From positions 39,955 to 69,149 of the forward strand of contig MNCI01003413.1 of assembly GCA_015680685.1 (NCBI GenBank): a DNA stretch of 29,195 bases, in the 5' to 3' direction. Shown in pieces: positions 10,033-20,243 of this stretch. The translations under genes and the position numbers were made by a program. Numbering within the stretch: position 1 is the stretch's first letter; the number at the start of each line of letters is the position of its first letter. The notes beneath the pieces were generated by a model. The model was not told where the DNA came from. It saw nothing but the letters and a program-made list of their open reading frames with translations, and did not search any database. Source of the stretch: Gnetum montanum. Lineage: Eukaryota > Streptophyta > Gnetopsida > Gnetales > Gnetaceae.

Positions 10033-10762
10033 TGATGAGCAGTGAGTAGTCCCTACGCCCAACCATACGAATTACTAGCATTCACTAAGTGATCCAGTCG
10101 AATTCCATAGACTTTAGCTCTCAAGTACATTGGGTCTAGGAAGTGAATATCAAGGACATGATTGTTGTCTTCCTAGTTTCACTTGTGAAATGCAAAGGTA
10201 TGATTAAGTATTATTGAAGCACATGATTTTTATCAATTTATCTTTTTCACTAGATTCGCCTAAGTGTTTACAATTTAATATTTAACTAATCTAATTAATT
10301 TAATAACTAACACTTAACTAATCCTATCATAGGCATATATGCCTACTTTTCGTACACATCTTGAACACATTGCAATGCTACTGGGTTACCAAGCATTAGG
10401 CACTACTAGGATTATTGAGTGTAATGTATGCTTGAAGTGATTGTACTTATGTTCATTATTTAATCAATATTAATTACTTAATTCAAATTCACTAAAGTAA
10501 AGTGCATGAATAATAAGTGCATAAGGGGAACAATAATCTATTCCAAGTGTTGGAAGGTTTGATCAGAAAAGCTCGTCTTTATTGCCCTTCACATTGAGGT
10601 GCTCAGGTACATCAGTGCTCGAATAAAGATCCATACACTTCTTTGACTCCTATTGAGGGCACTCAGAAAATATTCTAAGTCTAGAGAAAACAAATTGCAA
10701 GAGCTTCGCTACAACTAATGGAGAAGTGCCATAAATGTGGTGGGTAGGTGCACATTTATAAG
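10033..10762 (-). repeat. Left part of an older Athila-like LTR, split by a younger insertion
   Basis: It starts TGATGAGCAGTGAGTAG and runs alongside the LTR at 10763 (shared blocks include CAACCATACGAAT, TGGGTTACCAAGC and GCTCGAATAAAGATC) but is clearly more diverged. It stops at a TATA-like CTTATAAATG (minus strand), exactly where the younger LTR begins, and resumes at 17851-17933. The joined length, about 813 bp, equals that of the younger LTRs. Confidence 0.8.
10758..10762. other. Target-site duplication ATAAG, left copy
   Basis: ATAAG immediately precedes the left LTR and is repeated immediately after the right LTR at 17846-17850. Five bases is the size made by gypsy integrases. The target was the TATA region of an older LTR. 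Confidence 0.85.
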
Positions 10763-11573
10763 TGATGAGTGGTGAGGTACCCCTACACTCAACCATACGA
10801 ATACGAGCGTCTCACGTGCAATTCAGTTGAACTCCAAGGACTAACTGCTTACGTGCATTAATGGAACACTTAAGGTTAATCAATCACTGTCTTTCTAAAC
10901 TTACTTGTATTGTCACAGTTGTATGGTTAAGTAAGCTTGAGGTATGTGATTTTTATATCTTTTATCTTTTTAACACCTACGCTAATAGGGAAAGGGTGAA
11001 GAGACTAAGTGACTAACTTATATTAACTATTCGCTAACTAAGTTCTAATTGCCCTAGCAACAATATCTATTTCCACTTGTCGCACACACCCTGAACCAGT
11101 GCAACGCTACTGGGATTACCAAACGCTATTCGTTACTGGGTTACCAAGTGTTACACATGTGCTCGAGGCGGTCGTACTAAATGCACCTAACTAGGAGAGT
11201 CAAGGGTTGAGAGAGATTAATTATCTAGGAAAGCATTTAAACAATTAAAAATAATTAAATCCTATTTAGCTTAGTCCATATGCTGCAAGGTTTATCAGAA
11301 AGTTCATCTTTATTACCGTACACAAATGTGTGCTCAAGTACAATTTGCTCGAATAAAGATTTGTTCACTTTGAGACTCCTACTGCGAGCACATGGAAATT
11401 ATTCTAACTCTGGAATGGTAAAACTGCTATAGTTTGGCTAAGGGTTTAGATCTAGATGAGTGAACAAGGGAAAACCACCTCTTATTTATAGACATGACGG
11501 TAGGCTATGATATAGCGTATGCGATATCGCAGGAGTCGATGCGATATCGTGTATGCAATATCACGGCTCATCA
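10763..11573 (-). repeat. 3' LTR of the gag-protease element (811 bp)
   Basis: Plus-strand ends are TGATGAG and CTCATCA, an inverted repeat with TG...CA edges. It is homologous throughout to 17021-17845. The minus-strand TATA (TCTATAAATAAG) lies near 11487-11500. The end by the internal region carries decayed copies of a GATATCGC palindrome cluster (about 11507-11565). Confidence 0.92.
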
Positions 11574-11580
11574 TACCCCC
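11574..11580 (-). promoter_or_regulatory. Polypurine tract next to the 3' LTR
   Basis: On the minus strand the sequence is GGGGGTA directly before the LTR start TGATGAGCC, the expected place for plus-strand DNA priming. The older element has GGAGGTA at the same place (17934-17940). Confidence 0.7.
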
Positions 11581-13449
11581 ATGACTGAATGAAAACTCGT
11601 CCTTGAGTTCCTTACAAAATATTGGGAAGGTATGGGATTATTGACTTGAATGATACCAATGGTGAATGGGGTGACATGTGAATGAATCATCATTACAATA
11701 CATGAAAAATTAGTGTTCATGACAACAAGAGTGAACACTATACACATTTGACATCCAGCCTTATTTGGTAGCTGAGAGAGAAGAGAGAGAGAAAAGAAGA
11801 AGTCTGTTGCTGCCAATGCCAAGATTGTGCCTTTCGTTGTTCATCTGTAAGTGCGCCATCAATCTTGTTCTTTGCATAGTTGTTTTAGCACCAGTCCATT
11901 CCATGTGTTCCCTCTAGATCCAATCCATTGTTGTATGATTGCCATTTGCACACACAACATAGTCTTATATTAGCAAAGGTAAATGAATCACAATGCAGTT
12001 GATACCTTGCCTTAGTGTGAGGTCCATTGGATTAGTTGTGATATTGCTAATGCAGATTTGGAGATATAATACTAGTGACTACCCGAGGTGTAGGGGTTAA
12101 GAGAAAATCGAAAAAATTGGACCAGGACCCCCATGACTGAGAGTGAACCTCCGATAGTGAGAGAATGGAAAAAGATAAGAAATAAGAAAGATGGAGAAAA
12201 AGAAACAACGGCAACACCAATAAAATGGATGTCAAAGATGGAGATGAAAAAAATAAATGGTGATTGCGGAAATGTTTAAGGGAAAGAAATTAACAGATGC
12301 ATCAAATAGGAATGTTAGTGGGTCCTCCCCAAAGTAGGTTCATGCCCTTAATGCTTTGACAATCCCACATTCAAAGAGTCTGTAGGCTCTAGAAATGTCA
12401 TTTGGAAGCAAGAGTTAAATTCTTAACCACAAGAGTTTACCAAAAAGAAAAAAATGCATCAACCAAAATATGGACTATTAATACAACTGGAAATGAGGTG
12501 AAAAATGGAGAAAGAAGGATGGTAAGGAGAGAATGGAATGGAGTCTCAAGAACAAGGTGGTGTACAACCCCTTGTGTATTAATGGTTAATGTGACTTAGT
12601 AGATCTCATTCCAAATTTAGCCTCAAACAAACCACATTCAGTGACTTCGCATTAATACATTTGACCAATCCATCCACTTGAAGTAACAAGAATGCTTCCA
12701 CCAAAGAGTCACCACCATTCCAACGAAATGAAAAAGGAAAAAGTAGGAAGTGAGAAGAGCATTAGTTAGAGGGAACATGTTTATTTAGTTCCATAACCAG
12801 TGCTTGTAGCCCAAATGATTATTTCATCTAAAGGGTGTGCTTTGAATTCTCACTATTTTTTTTTTGCATGAGAACCATGCCATGCAAAGACTTATTATTT
12901 TTATTATCTCAGCTTCTCGATAATGGAGCAACATTGGAATGGTAAGGAAAACCCAGGAAGGAAAGATCCAATCACCACAAGAGAATGGCTAGCACAAATT
13001 CATCAAGTTCCCTTGAAGTCACACCCTTTTCAGTCCTTGAGTCCTTCCTTAGTTTGAGAAATGCTCAGTCACTAATTCATTGATAGTTCTTATTATTTAA
13101 GGGGACTGTACAGTTCCAAGCTAAGAGAGACTATAGAAATTCATGGATGCATGGATGACGTGGACTCATTACCTGTTATATCAAAAGAACCATACCTTAC
13201 CATCGACATCATAACTCAAAGGGAAAACCAAAACATTAGCAATCAATGAAATACAATTCATACCATCATTAGGAGCACTTATTAGGTGACGATCCTAACA
13301 AAATAAAAAAACACACAAGGAGATGAAAAAGTATGAATGATGTTACAAAAAAAAAATAAGAAAAGTTAAAGAAATTTGTAAAAAAAAAATATGTAAAACA
13401 AAAACTTAAAAAGGAACTGAGGGCCTCAAATGATCAGCATAGGTGGCCA
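11581..13449. other. Non-coding 3' internal region of the gag-protease element
   Basis: No RT, RNase H, integrase or other family is recognisable on either strand. The first ~200 bp (11574-11760) are related to the 3' internal end of the older element (17934-18160), for example TTGGGAAGGTATGG and GTTCATGACAACA. Beyond that the two differ. A-rich runs occur at 13300-13400. This is where an autonomous relative would carry pol and any extra ORF. Confidence 0.6.
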
Positions 13450-14450
13450 TCTCCCCCATAACTAAGTTGGAAGGGGAAGATTCAAAATAATGAGCACTTG
13501 TTTGAATTTTTTAGAAGTGTCCAACTTCTCCCAATTGATGTTTTCAAGTTAAGGGTTGGAAGTTGGCTATGCTCTTACTCTAGTGTATCTATGCTTTCGA
13601 CGTCAGCGCAAGTTGTTCCCCCAGTTAGCTCCATGCATGTTGTTAAGTTACTCTTTGGATCAGCTATCAACCACAGGGTGTCTTTTTGTTGTGTGGTTGC
13701 TACATATAGGGACTTTTGTATGTTAATTTCTTGTGCACACCGGTTGCATGCAGGCAATGTTGAGCATTCCTACACGTGATCACACCCTGTATCACTATAT
13801 GTGATGCATGGAAATTTCTTCATCTTAACCTTTCCAAAAGTGTTTTCCTTAGATATTTCCAGGGAAAGATCGCAGATTTCTAGACATGCACTTATTGTGC
13901 TTAGCCATGCCCTTCCCATTATTATTGGGAAGTCCCCTTTGTCATTGTTTACTTGTATCACTAGGAAATCAACTAGGTATGACCAACCACACATAGTGGT
14001 AATGATGTCCTCCACCAGTTCCAAGGGAATAGTGATGGATTGGTCAGCCAGCTCTAAGTGAATGTTGGTATTTTTTAGTGGGGGCAAGTTCTAGGCTTTA
14101 TACATCTCTTATGATATTAAGTTGACTTCGGAGCCTGAGTCTAGAAGAGCTTTATGTGGTTCATTTGTAGCGACTTGGAGATAAATTAAAGGACTTTCGG
14201 GATTAGAGAATTTCTTGGGAAGGTGTCCCTCCTTAATCCAGTTAGTGACGGTATGTGTTAACATAACTATGTGCGTTGAGCTCTGTTTTTGGTTTGAAGG
14301 GAGCTTTGAAGCCTTATTTGATGGAGAAGCATTTGGAGGCTCAACTACTTGTGGTTGTGAGAGCTTGTTTGGATTGTTGGTTATGAAGAAAGGTCTTCTC
14401 TTTATGCGGTTGTCAAAACAAGCAGCAGGTTGAAGGTTCACAGCTCTCAT
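13450..14450 (-). pseudogene. Retrotransposon aspartic protease (with gag-PR linker), degraded
   Basis: It would process the gag polyprotein. On the minus strand the active-site region reads KALLDSGSEVNLIS (14109-14150), with the catalytic Asp in the common retroelement form D-S-G. A frame change near 14090-14110 follows, then NTNIHLELADQSITIPLELV and later GDFPIIMGRAWLSTI, the second conserved protease region with hydrophobic-hydrophobic-G. The ELADQS...VEDI pattern is like Athila-type proteases. A tail with no recognised domain runs to about 13500, interrupted by stops. RT should follow but does not. Upstream it continues from gag. Identity as protease is firm; lineage is moderately so. Confidence 0.8.
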
Positions 14451-16905
14451 AGCATTATGTTGCTACAGTTGAGTGGGGAGTTCCCCTTGCATTACTAGAG
14501 CGGGTGGTAATGGAGCTATCGGTGTGAGAGATGTGGATGGATTTGGAGGATGGTATGTATGTGGTGTGTCTCCCCTAGGAGAAGGAGTCCTATAATACTC
14601 CTAAGCTTGGTAGTGACATCGTGGTGCTATGTGATCAATAGAGTCAGGTGGAGAGATTGGTTGCTGCATGTAGTAGCCATATGGATCTGGTTGCCGGTAA
14701 GGGTATTGTTACCTTGGCGGTGGCATCCCCCATGAATGTGGGTATTGCCACTGCTGGTGTTGCTCAATAGGTTGTGGTGGAGTTCCACTAGGGTAATATG
14801 TTAATGGTTGGTGGAATTGCCTCGGGTTACCTTGGGGATAAGTTAACTGTCGGGGTGCTTGCCATTTGTTAAGTCTTGGGTTAAGTGCATACACCCCAGA
14901 CTCTTGAAGATGTGAGATTACCTAGGCAACATCCCTTAGGATGGTCATACTGGCATATTTCACATCTATCGTCATTGTCCATATCAGAATCCACAACCTC
15001 TTCGGTGATGGCCATTTTACCCTTACCTTTGTTACATGCATGGTCCAAATCCCTCTTTTTCTTTTTGTCATAGTCACTACCTTGCTCCTTAGACTTGTCT
15101 ATGATTTTGAGAATGGTTTCAAATCTACTATCTAAGGAGTCCCACATTTGGTCTACCTCCACTGAAACTTCTGTTGTTAATTTTTGCAGCGGTAAGGTTT
15201 TCCTATGCACCATCTCTTTGAGTGGTGACTCTTCCTCCTCCTCATAGAATCTCACTCCCCTTTTTTGGAGGCAAGGATCACGGTTGTACTCTTCCATACT
15301 TTCTCTTTTACGTAGCTCTCCTTCTTCCTTAGCTACTTTTTTCAGCAATCTATGGACTTGATGGGACCTAAGCTTTGATAATCTTCCTTGGGCATATGTT
15401 CCAAGGGTTCTCCTAGTTTCATGCCTAAGTCCATCTACAAGATGGTGTAGTTGATCTTGCTACGAGTAACCATGGCCTGGGCAATGATGTAATAATGCAT
15501 AATAATGGCCCATGGCAGTATCCAAGGATTTATGATTTCCCTACTTCCATCCTTGGATTTTCTTTCACAGGTTGGACACTTGGGAGTACGTTTGATACTT
15601 ATCATTAAACAGTTCTAGCATCGTATTCCATCTCCTAATGGTTTCTGGTTCTAAGGATCGGTACTAGCTTTTTGCTTTCTTTACTAGTGTCCTTGGGAAC
15701 AACTTTAGTTTTTACCACTCATTTTCTATGTTTAGCAAGGCACATGCATCATGGAATGCTTGTAGATGATTTTCAGGATTAGTGTTGTATCCCCCCTCAA
15801 ATCGTAGGATGTTATTCATATCTAACCTCTTGATCCTACTATCTTTTTGGTGCCNTGTTGTATCCCCCCTCAAATCGTAGGATGTTATTCATATCTAACC
15901 TCTTGATCCTACTATCTTTTTGGTGCCTTGTGGGAATTCTCATAGCCTCTGTTATGTTTAACATGCTTCGGGTTGTGATTAGGGGTTCTTTGTGGTTTTT
16001 TCATTCATAGTGTCTATGATGTCTACGCGGTTCCCTACTCTCCCTTCTTCCATGCCTCGATTCCTTCGAGTGCCCTCGTCCTCGCTCTTGAGTCTCTCAT
16101 CGAGGTTTCTCACTCTGTTTATCCTTATCCTCATGGTTAGGTTCCTTATAACTGCATCCTAATACTGAAGGAGAGGGTTAATGTGACGATGAAGGTGAAG
16201 AAGAAGGAGAACCATCACCATGATGATGTTTCCTACCTTCTCTTCGGTGGTCCTGGCCTCGATTGTGATGATGATCAGAATGCCTACCCTTATCATATGC
16301 TTGTGTTCCCTCGTTGAACACTTGGTGTTCATGGGGATCAGAACCAGGGTTGTGAATTGTGAAGTGAAGGTTCTGATACACCACATCCTCACCATCGTTA
16401 GGATGGGGAACATCATTTTGTGGGGAACCTATGGAATAGGTTCACCACCCTTAATTTCGCTTATGATGGGTGAAGCATTATGGGGTCTTTTATCCTTCAA
16501 CGAGGTATAGTATCTCTCCTGTTCCAAGTCCCTTTGATGTTGTGCTCCTATGGGATGGTAGTCCCTTGCTTGATGCTCACATGCAACGTATTCCGCATAT
16601 AACTGTGACATGTCTATTCATGCAAGAGCATGAAGGAGCATGTTGGGGACTGCTCGGTCTGGAGGTAATACTACGTTACCCTCCAAGTCTCTCCAACATA
16701 GTTGTTCATCTTGATGGAGAATAAAGGTAAAGTCAGGTACATATTCATCATGATGAACATATACCACACAGAATTGTTGAGGAACTGGCGGATCTGGATT
16801 ACTTATGTTGTACCATCAACCGTCTCTAGTGTTGTTCCTAGGTGGTGAAGTTCTTTTGTGCGAAGAAGAAGAGATTTTTGTCTTATTCGGTGTGCCATTT
16901 ATCAT
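14451..16905 (-). pseudogene. gag: Retrotransposon GAG (capsid-nucleocapsid), degraded
   Basis: GAG packages element RNA into cytoplasmic particles. I place the start at ATG 16905-16903, about 100 nt after the primer site, the first ATG of the frame that carries on into gag-like sequence. The N-terminal part contains FCVVYVHHDEYVPDF and CWRDLEGNVVLPPDRAVPN, and is broken by TGA where CGA is likely (two sites) and by TAG. A His/Ser-rich stretch follows (16180-16380). The capsid domain, about 15790-15350, has HDACALLNIENEW and TIRRWNTMLELF, matching the plant retrotransposon gag family. Charged, helical sequence follows (14900-15348), then a zinc-knuckle-like CEICQYDHPKGCC near 14930. A Pro/Gln-rich segment (14709-14894) leads to the protease. 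A contig join (N at 15855) lies within the capsid region. Several frameshifts make it non-functional. Confidence 0.85.
15783..15927. repeat. 72-bp exact direct repeat around a single N (likely assembly join)
   Basis: Positions 15783-15854 and 15856-15927 are identical over 72 bases with one N at 15855. It lies within the gag capsid region, where a tandem copy would break the protein. Same pattern as 6520-6624, so I read it as an unmerged contig overlap. Confidence 0.88.
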
Positions 16906-17001
16906 TATCTTATTTTTTCTTGATTAACCCTAAGGGTTTGTTCTAGCTTCCCAATGATGTGGATGATTTCCTATGTTCTACGTAGCGCACAAACAACTAA
17001 A

Positions 17002-17019
17002 TCTCCAACAACGGCACCA
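17002..17019 (-). promoter_or_regulatory. Primer-binding site, tRNA-Asp type
   Basis: Minus strand: TGGTGCCGTTGTTGGAGA, one base inside the 5' LTR. The complement of the plant tRNA-Asp 3' end is TGGCGCCGTTGCCGGGGA; 14 of 18 positions match, and the four differences are C-to-T or G-to-A. tRNA-Asp priming is usual for the Athila group. This fixes the minus orientation and the 5' LTR. Confidence 0.85.
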
Positions 17020-17020
17020 A

Positions 17021-17845
17021 TGATGAGTGGTGAGGTATCCCTACACTCAACCATATGAATACGAGCGCCTCACGTGTGATCCGGTCGAACTCCAAGGACT
17101 AAGTGCTTACATGCCTTAATGGAAAACTTAAGGTAAATCAATCGCTATCTTCCCAAACTTACTTGAATTGTCACGGTTGTATGGTTAAGTAAGCTTGAAG
17201 TATGTGATTTTTATATCTTTTATCTTTTTAATGCCTACACTAATAGGGAAAGGGTGAAGAGACTAAGTGACTAACTTATATTAACTATTCATGAACTAAG
17301 TTCTAATTACCCTACCACCAGTATCCGTTCCCACTTACCACACACACCCTGAACTAGTGCAATGCTTCTAGGATTACCAAACACTATTTGTTACTGGGTT
17401 ACCAAGCGTTACACATGTGCTTGAAGCGATCGTATTGAATGCACTTAACTAGAAGAGTCAAGGGTTGAGAGAGATTAATTATCTAGGAAAGCATTTAAAT
17501 AATTAAAAATAATTAAATCCTATTTAGCTTAGTCCATATGCTACAAGGTTTATTAGAAAGTTCGTCATTATTGCCATACACAAATGTGTGCTCAGGTACA
17601 ATTTGCTCGAGTAAAGATCCGTTCACTTTGAGACTCCTTTTGCGGGCACATGGAAATTATTCTAACTCTAGAATGGTAAAATTGCTATAGTTTGGCTAAG
17701 GGTCTAGATCTAGATGAGTGAATAAGGGAAAGCTACCTCTTATTTATAGACATGATGGTAGGCTATGATATCGCGTACGCGATATCGCAGGAGCCGATGC
17801 GATATTGTGGCTACGATATTGCATACGTGATATCACAGCTCATCA
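17021..17845 (-). repeat. 5' LTR of the gag-protease element (825 bp)
   Basis: Plus-strand ends TGATGAG and CTCATCA. It adjoins the primer site on the left and the target duplication ATAAG on the right. A TATA region (minus TCTATAAATAAG) is near 17738-17750. The U3 edge contains a perfect 20-bp palindrome at 17767-17786 and further GATATCGC-like copies up to 17836. Confidence 0.92.
17767..17786. repeat. Perfect 20-bp palindrome at the U3 edge
   Basis: GATATCGCGTACGCGATATC equals its own reverse complement. Related half-copies follow at about 17798-17836 (GCGATATTGTGG, ACGATATTGC, GTGATATCAC). In the sister LTR the same place reads GATATAGCGTATGCGATATC, two changes away. It lies a few tens of bases upstream of the TATA box on the transcribed (minus) strand. 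Confidence 0.9.
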
Positions 17846-17850
17846 ATAAG
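17846..17850. other. Target-site duplication ATAAG, right copy
   Basis: Partner of 10758-10762. The sequence beyond it (TGATGACAGGGTGCC) resumes the older LTR. Confidence 0.85.
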
Positions 17851-17933
17851 TGATGACAGGGTGCCATGTCGATGGGGAAAACCTTGCATCAACAGGATCC
17901 TATTGACATGGCCTAGTAATGCACGCTTCATCA
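17851..17933 (-). repeat. Right part of the older Athila-like LTR (U3 edge)
   Basis: On the minus strand this begins TGATGAAGCG at 17933, directly after a GGAGGTA polypurine-like tract, and runs to the insertion point. Joined to 10762-10033 it restores an LTR of about 813 bp with an uninterrupted CTTATAAATG. It holds an inverted repeat, GCCATGTCAATAGG with CCCATCGACATGGC (12 of 14 pair), at the place where the younger LTR has its GATATCGC palindromes. Confidence 0.8.
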
Positions 17934-18180
17934 TACCTCCACAACTCAATAAAAAGTCATCCTCAAGTGAACAAAAGGAGGAACAAGTTTGTTGCATAAT
18001 TCTGGGAAGGTATGGAATTTTTGACTAACTACTAATAGACAAATAAACAAACAACTAACCCTAAGTTCCTTAGTGTATGGATTTACAATCATTATAAAAT
18101 TGGGTGTTTATGATAACAAAATTGAATACCATGATAGAAATTGATAGCACCACCCATTTGATGGCCTAAAAACAAGGAAG
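17934..18180 (-). other. 3' end of the older element's internal region
   Basis: Homologous to 11574-11760 of the younger element: GGAGGTA tract, TTCTGGGAAGGTATGG, and GTGTTTATGATAACAAAATT compared with GTGTTCATGACAACAAG. This shows that the older LTR at 10033-10762 plus 17851-17933 is a 3' LTR whose internal region lies to the right. Confidence 0.7.
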
Positions 18181-19540
18181 AAAATTAGATGGTCCCAAGC
18201 AGTGGAGGTTCTTATGGTGTTGAAGGACCTTCTCTAGCTTTTGGAGCATGTGGTGATTATTGCGAAGGCTATGGTTGTGGTTGTTCTACTATAGCTACAA
18301 TTGCTAGTGAAAGATAGAAGGCATCCAACAATACCTTTAGCTTCTCCTCCTTACTCTAGGGATCATTCATGGTTCACACTACTTTACTAATGTGGGCTGA
18401 AATGGGAATATCCCACATATAGGGCATTGTGGAAAATAGCTTCTTTATGTTGATGAACTAGGCTATGAATTGCTTTCATTTCATATTGAATGCCTTGATA
18501 GCATTTTGTAGCTCATGGTAGTCATTCAATCTCTTGGCTAGGTTCTCAGCAGTTGATCTTTAATCAGTGAATTGCTCCCTGAGAACATCAAGTTTAGTGT
18601 TTACAACCTCAAACTCATGCTTAGTTTATTTATAGTTTTTGAACTTGGCCTCATACAACAAGTATGAGCTAGCTACCTACTTCTCTAGGTCTAATCATGG
18701 CCTTTTAGAGGTTGACAAGCTTCATGTATGTGGTCATTTCTTCAATCTACAACTCCTTTGTGTGAATTTTTTCTTTGTTATATTCATTTAGTCCATCAAA
18801 TATGGGCTGCCAAATATCGCCTCCTTGCTGGAGCTACTGGAGGATCTCATTCACCTACATCTTCACTAGTTGAATATGTTTTTTGTTTATTTCTTTCTAC
18901 AAGCCAACCTAGTTCCTATAATGATTCTTGATCCTCTCAAATTTGAGGACCTCATTCTTCCAGGTGATAATATCTATTGCAGATGTATGGTAAAGGGCAT
19001 GCATCTCCTCCATCGAGAGATTTCCATTTTTTGCTACCAACCTCCTTAGTTCAGTATTTACCTTGCTAAGCTACTCCTACTATTAATGGATGAATTCAGA
19101 CCTTTGTTACTTCTACACGTCAACATTTCGTAGGCAATGATTTTCAGTGGTTAGAGTTTCATTCTCCTGGCAAGTTTGAACCAAGTCCTTCTAAATGTTG
19201 TACATTGTGGCATTGGTTAAGAACTAGTTAAAGAATGTTGACTTCTTCGCATACTCAACCTCTTTGAGTTTAGCTTGAAGCAATTGGAAAGCTTCATCCT
19301 ATGTAATTGCTTTGCTAAATACTATGGGATAAATGAAGTGTGCTCTTAGTTTGGAAAATTCTATAGCTAAGCATTGGTTTTTTGCTTTGGCTATTTCAAG
19401 TTGCTCCTCCATGATGATGCACTTGCCCCTTACCTCAAGCAGCGTCAACTAGGTAGTATTGATGGTATCTAAAAGGTCAAAGACATCTAGAATCAGTTAT
19501 CCAATTCTCACTAATTGGTCTAGTAATTTGTCATGCTAGG
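18181..19540 (-). pseudogene. Degraded long coiled-coil ORF of the older element (env position), function unknown
   Basis: Read on the minus strand from 19540. A charged, helical frame contains RGKCIIMEEQLEIAKAKNQC, LLQAKLKEVEYAKKSTFFN, DLVQTCQENETLTTENHC, AKVNTELRRLVAKNGN, then after frame changes VVNTKLDVLREQFTD and AENLAKRLNDYHELQ, ending in a Pro-rich stretch near 18250. Stops are mostly TAG or TAA where CAG or CAA fits. The heptad-like spacing and E/K/L/N/Q composition suggest coiled coil over much of some 430 codons. No gag, pol, signal peptide or clear membrane segment is seen. It lies just before the polypurine tract and 3' LTR, where Athila elements carry an env-like ORF. Its N-terminal side is cut by LTR-B at 19541. 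I do not recognise a family; a captured host fragment is an alternative. Confidence 0.5.
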
Positions 19541-20234
19541 TGTAGCAACCAAAAACATCGGAGGCTAGAATGGTACACCGAGAGGCTTGCGATTGTACAA
19601 CTTGACCCCACATCTACATGAGTGCCTATTGAAAATGGAGGCAGGGTGCCTAGAATGGTCTTGTTGATCAAACTAGGAATTATAGGATATTACACCAAAA
19701 TGAATGCTAAGGGTTTGCACAATATTTGCAACATCCATAGTGTTGACAAGGGTGAATGTAGTTGAGGTTTCTAGTGAAAATGCACATAGATGTGTAGAAA
19801 AATAGTGAAAAATGAGAGTAAAATGCTAGAATGTGAGTAAAAATACCAAAAAATGCATACAAAGTAAGAGAGAGAGAAAGTGGCATAATCCCATATGTGT
19901 GGGGGAGTGTGTGTTGGTGCGAGGGGTTAACTATAAGAAAATAGGAGGAGGTATGTAGTGTATAGACAGGCATAGTAGGAAATGTAGTCATAGTCTCAAG
20001 TTGTTTGGGCTGCAAAGATTGACATTCGCCATGAAGTCTAGGCCTGTTGGGTTGGCTGCCACAATGTCCTATGGGTTGCAATAGTCTATGGTATCCTAGA
20101 TGGTGTACAACAATGTTGAATGCTAGCTTGGAGTATGCTAAAATGCCAAATGCCCTTAGATGCAAGAATGCTCAAAATGCAGATTGCCAACTAAATGCTA
20201 GAATTTCCAACTACTAAAATGTGAAATGATGGGG

Positions 20235-20243
20235 TATTTATAG
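20235..20243 (-). promoter_or_regulatory. TATA box of LTR-B
   Basis: Minus strand CCTAGGCCTATAAATACCCC, matching the context in LTR-C (CACTATAAATACC). It lies about 700 bp before the LTR end, as in LTR-A. Confidence 0.65.

Larger units (their letters stand above)
10763..17845 (-). mobile_element. Complete non-autonomous Athila-like element: LTR, gag, protease, LTR
   Basis: A 7.08-kb element on the minus strand. LTRs are 10763-11573 (3') and 17021-17845 (5'), flanked by the direct duplication ATAAG (10758-10762 and 17846-17850). A tRNA-Asp-type primer site adjoins the 5' LTR and a G-run adjoins the 3' LTR. The internal 5.4 kb holds gag and aspartic protease, then about 2 kb with no recognisable RT, RNase H or integrase. 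This matches the class of plant non-autonomous elements that keep GAG (TR-GAG type), here with protease as well. It would need enzymes from a related element. In the first ~110 LTR bases I count 12 differences, nine of them transitions, so the insertion is old. Confidence 0.85.

Noticed and set aside
16159-16416. Overlapping minus-strand frames as a separate Met/His-rich protein
   Set aside because: They are shifted frames across the low-complexity His/Ser-rich part of gag.
18181-19540. Calling the coiled-coil ORF an envelope gene
   Set aside because: Position fits, but no signal peptide, membrane segment or env-family motif was seen; kept as function unknown.
19541-19565. LTR-B as a 5' LTR with primer site (minus GTTTTTGGTTGCTACACC)
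   Set aside because: Aligned with LTR-A, these bases are the LTR end itself (CGTTTTCCGTCGTTACA). The integrase and minisatellite lie on its other side, so it is the 3' LTR.
19707-20165. 152-codon minus-strand open frame as a gene
   Set aside because: It lies within LTR-B between promoter and LTR end, and its composition shows no domain; chance frame.
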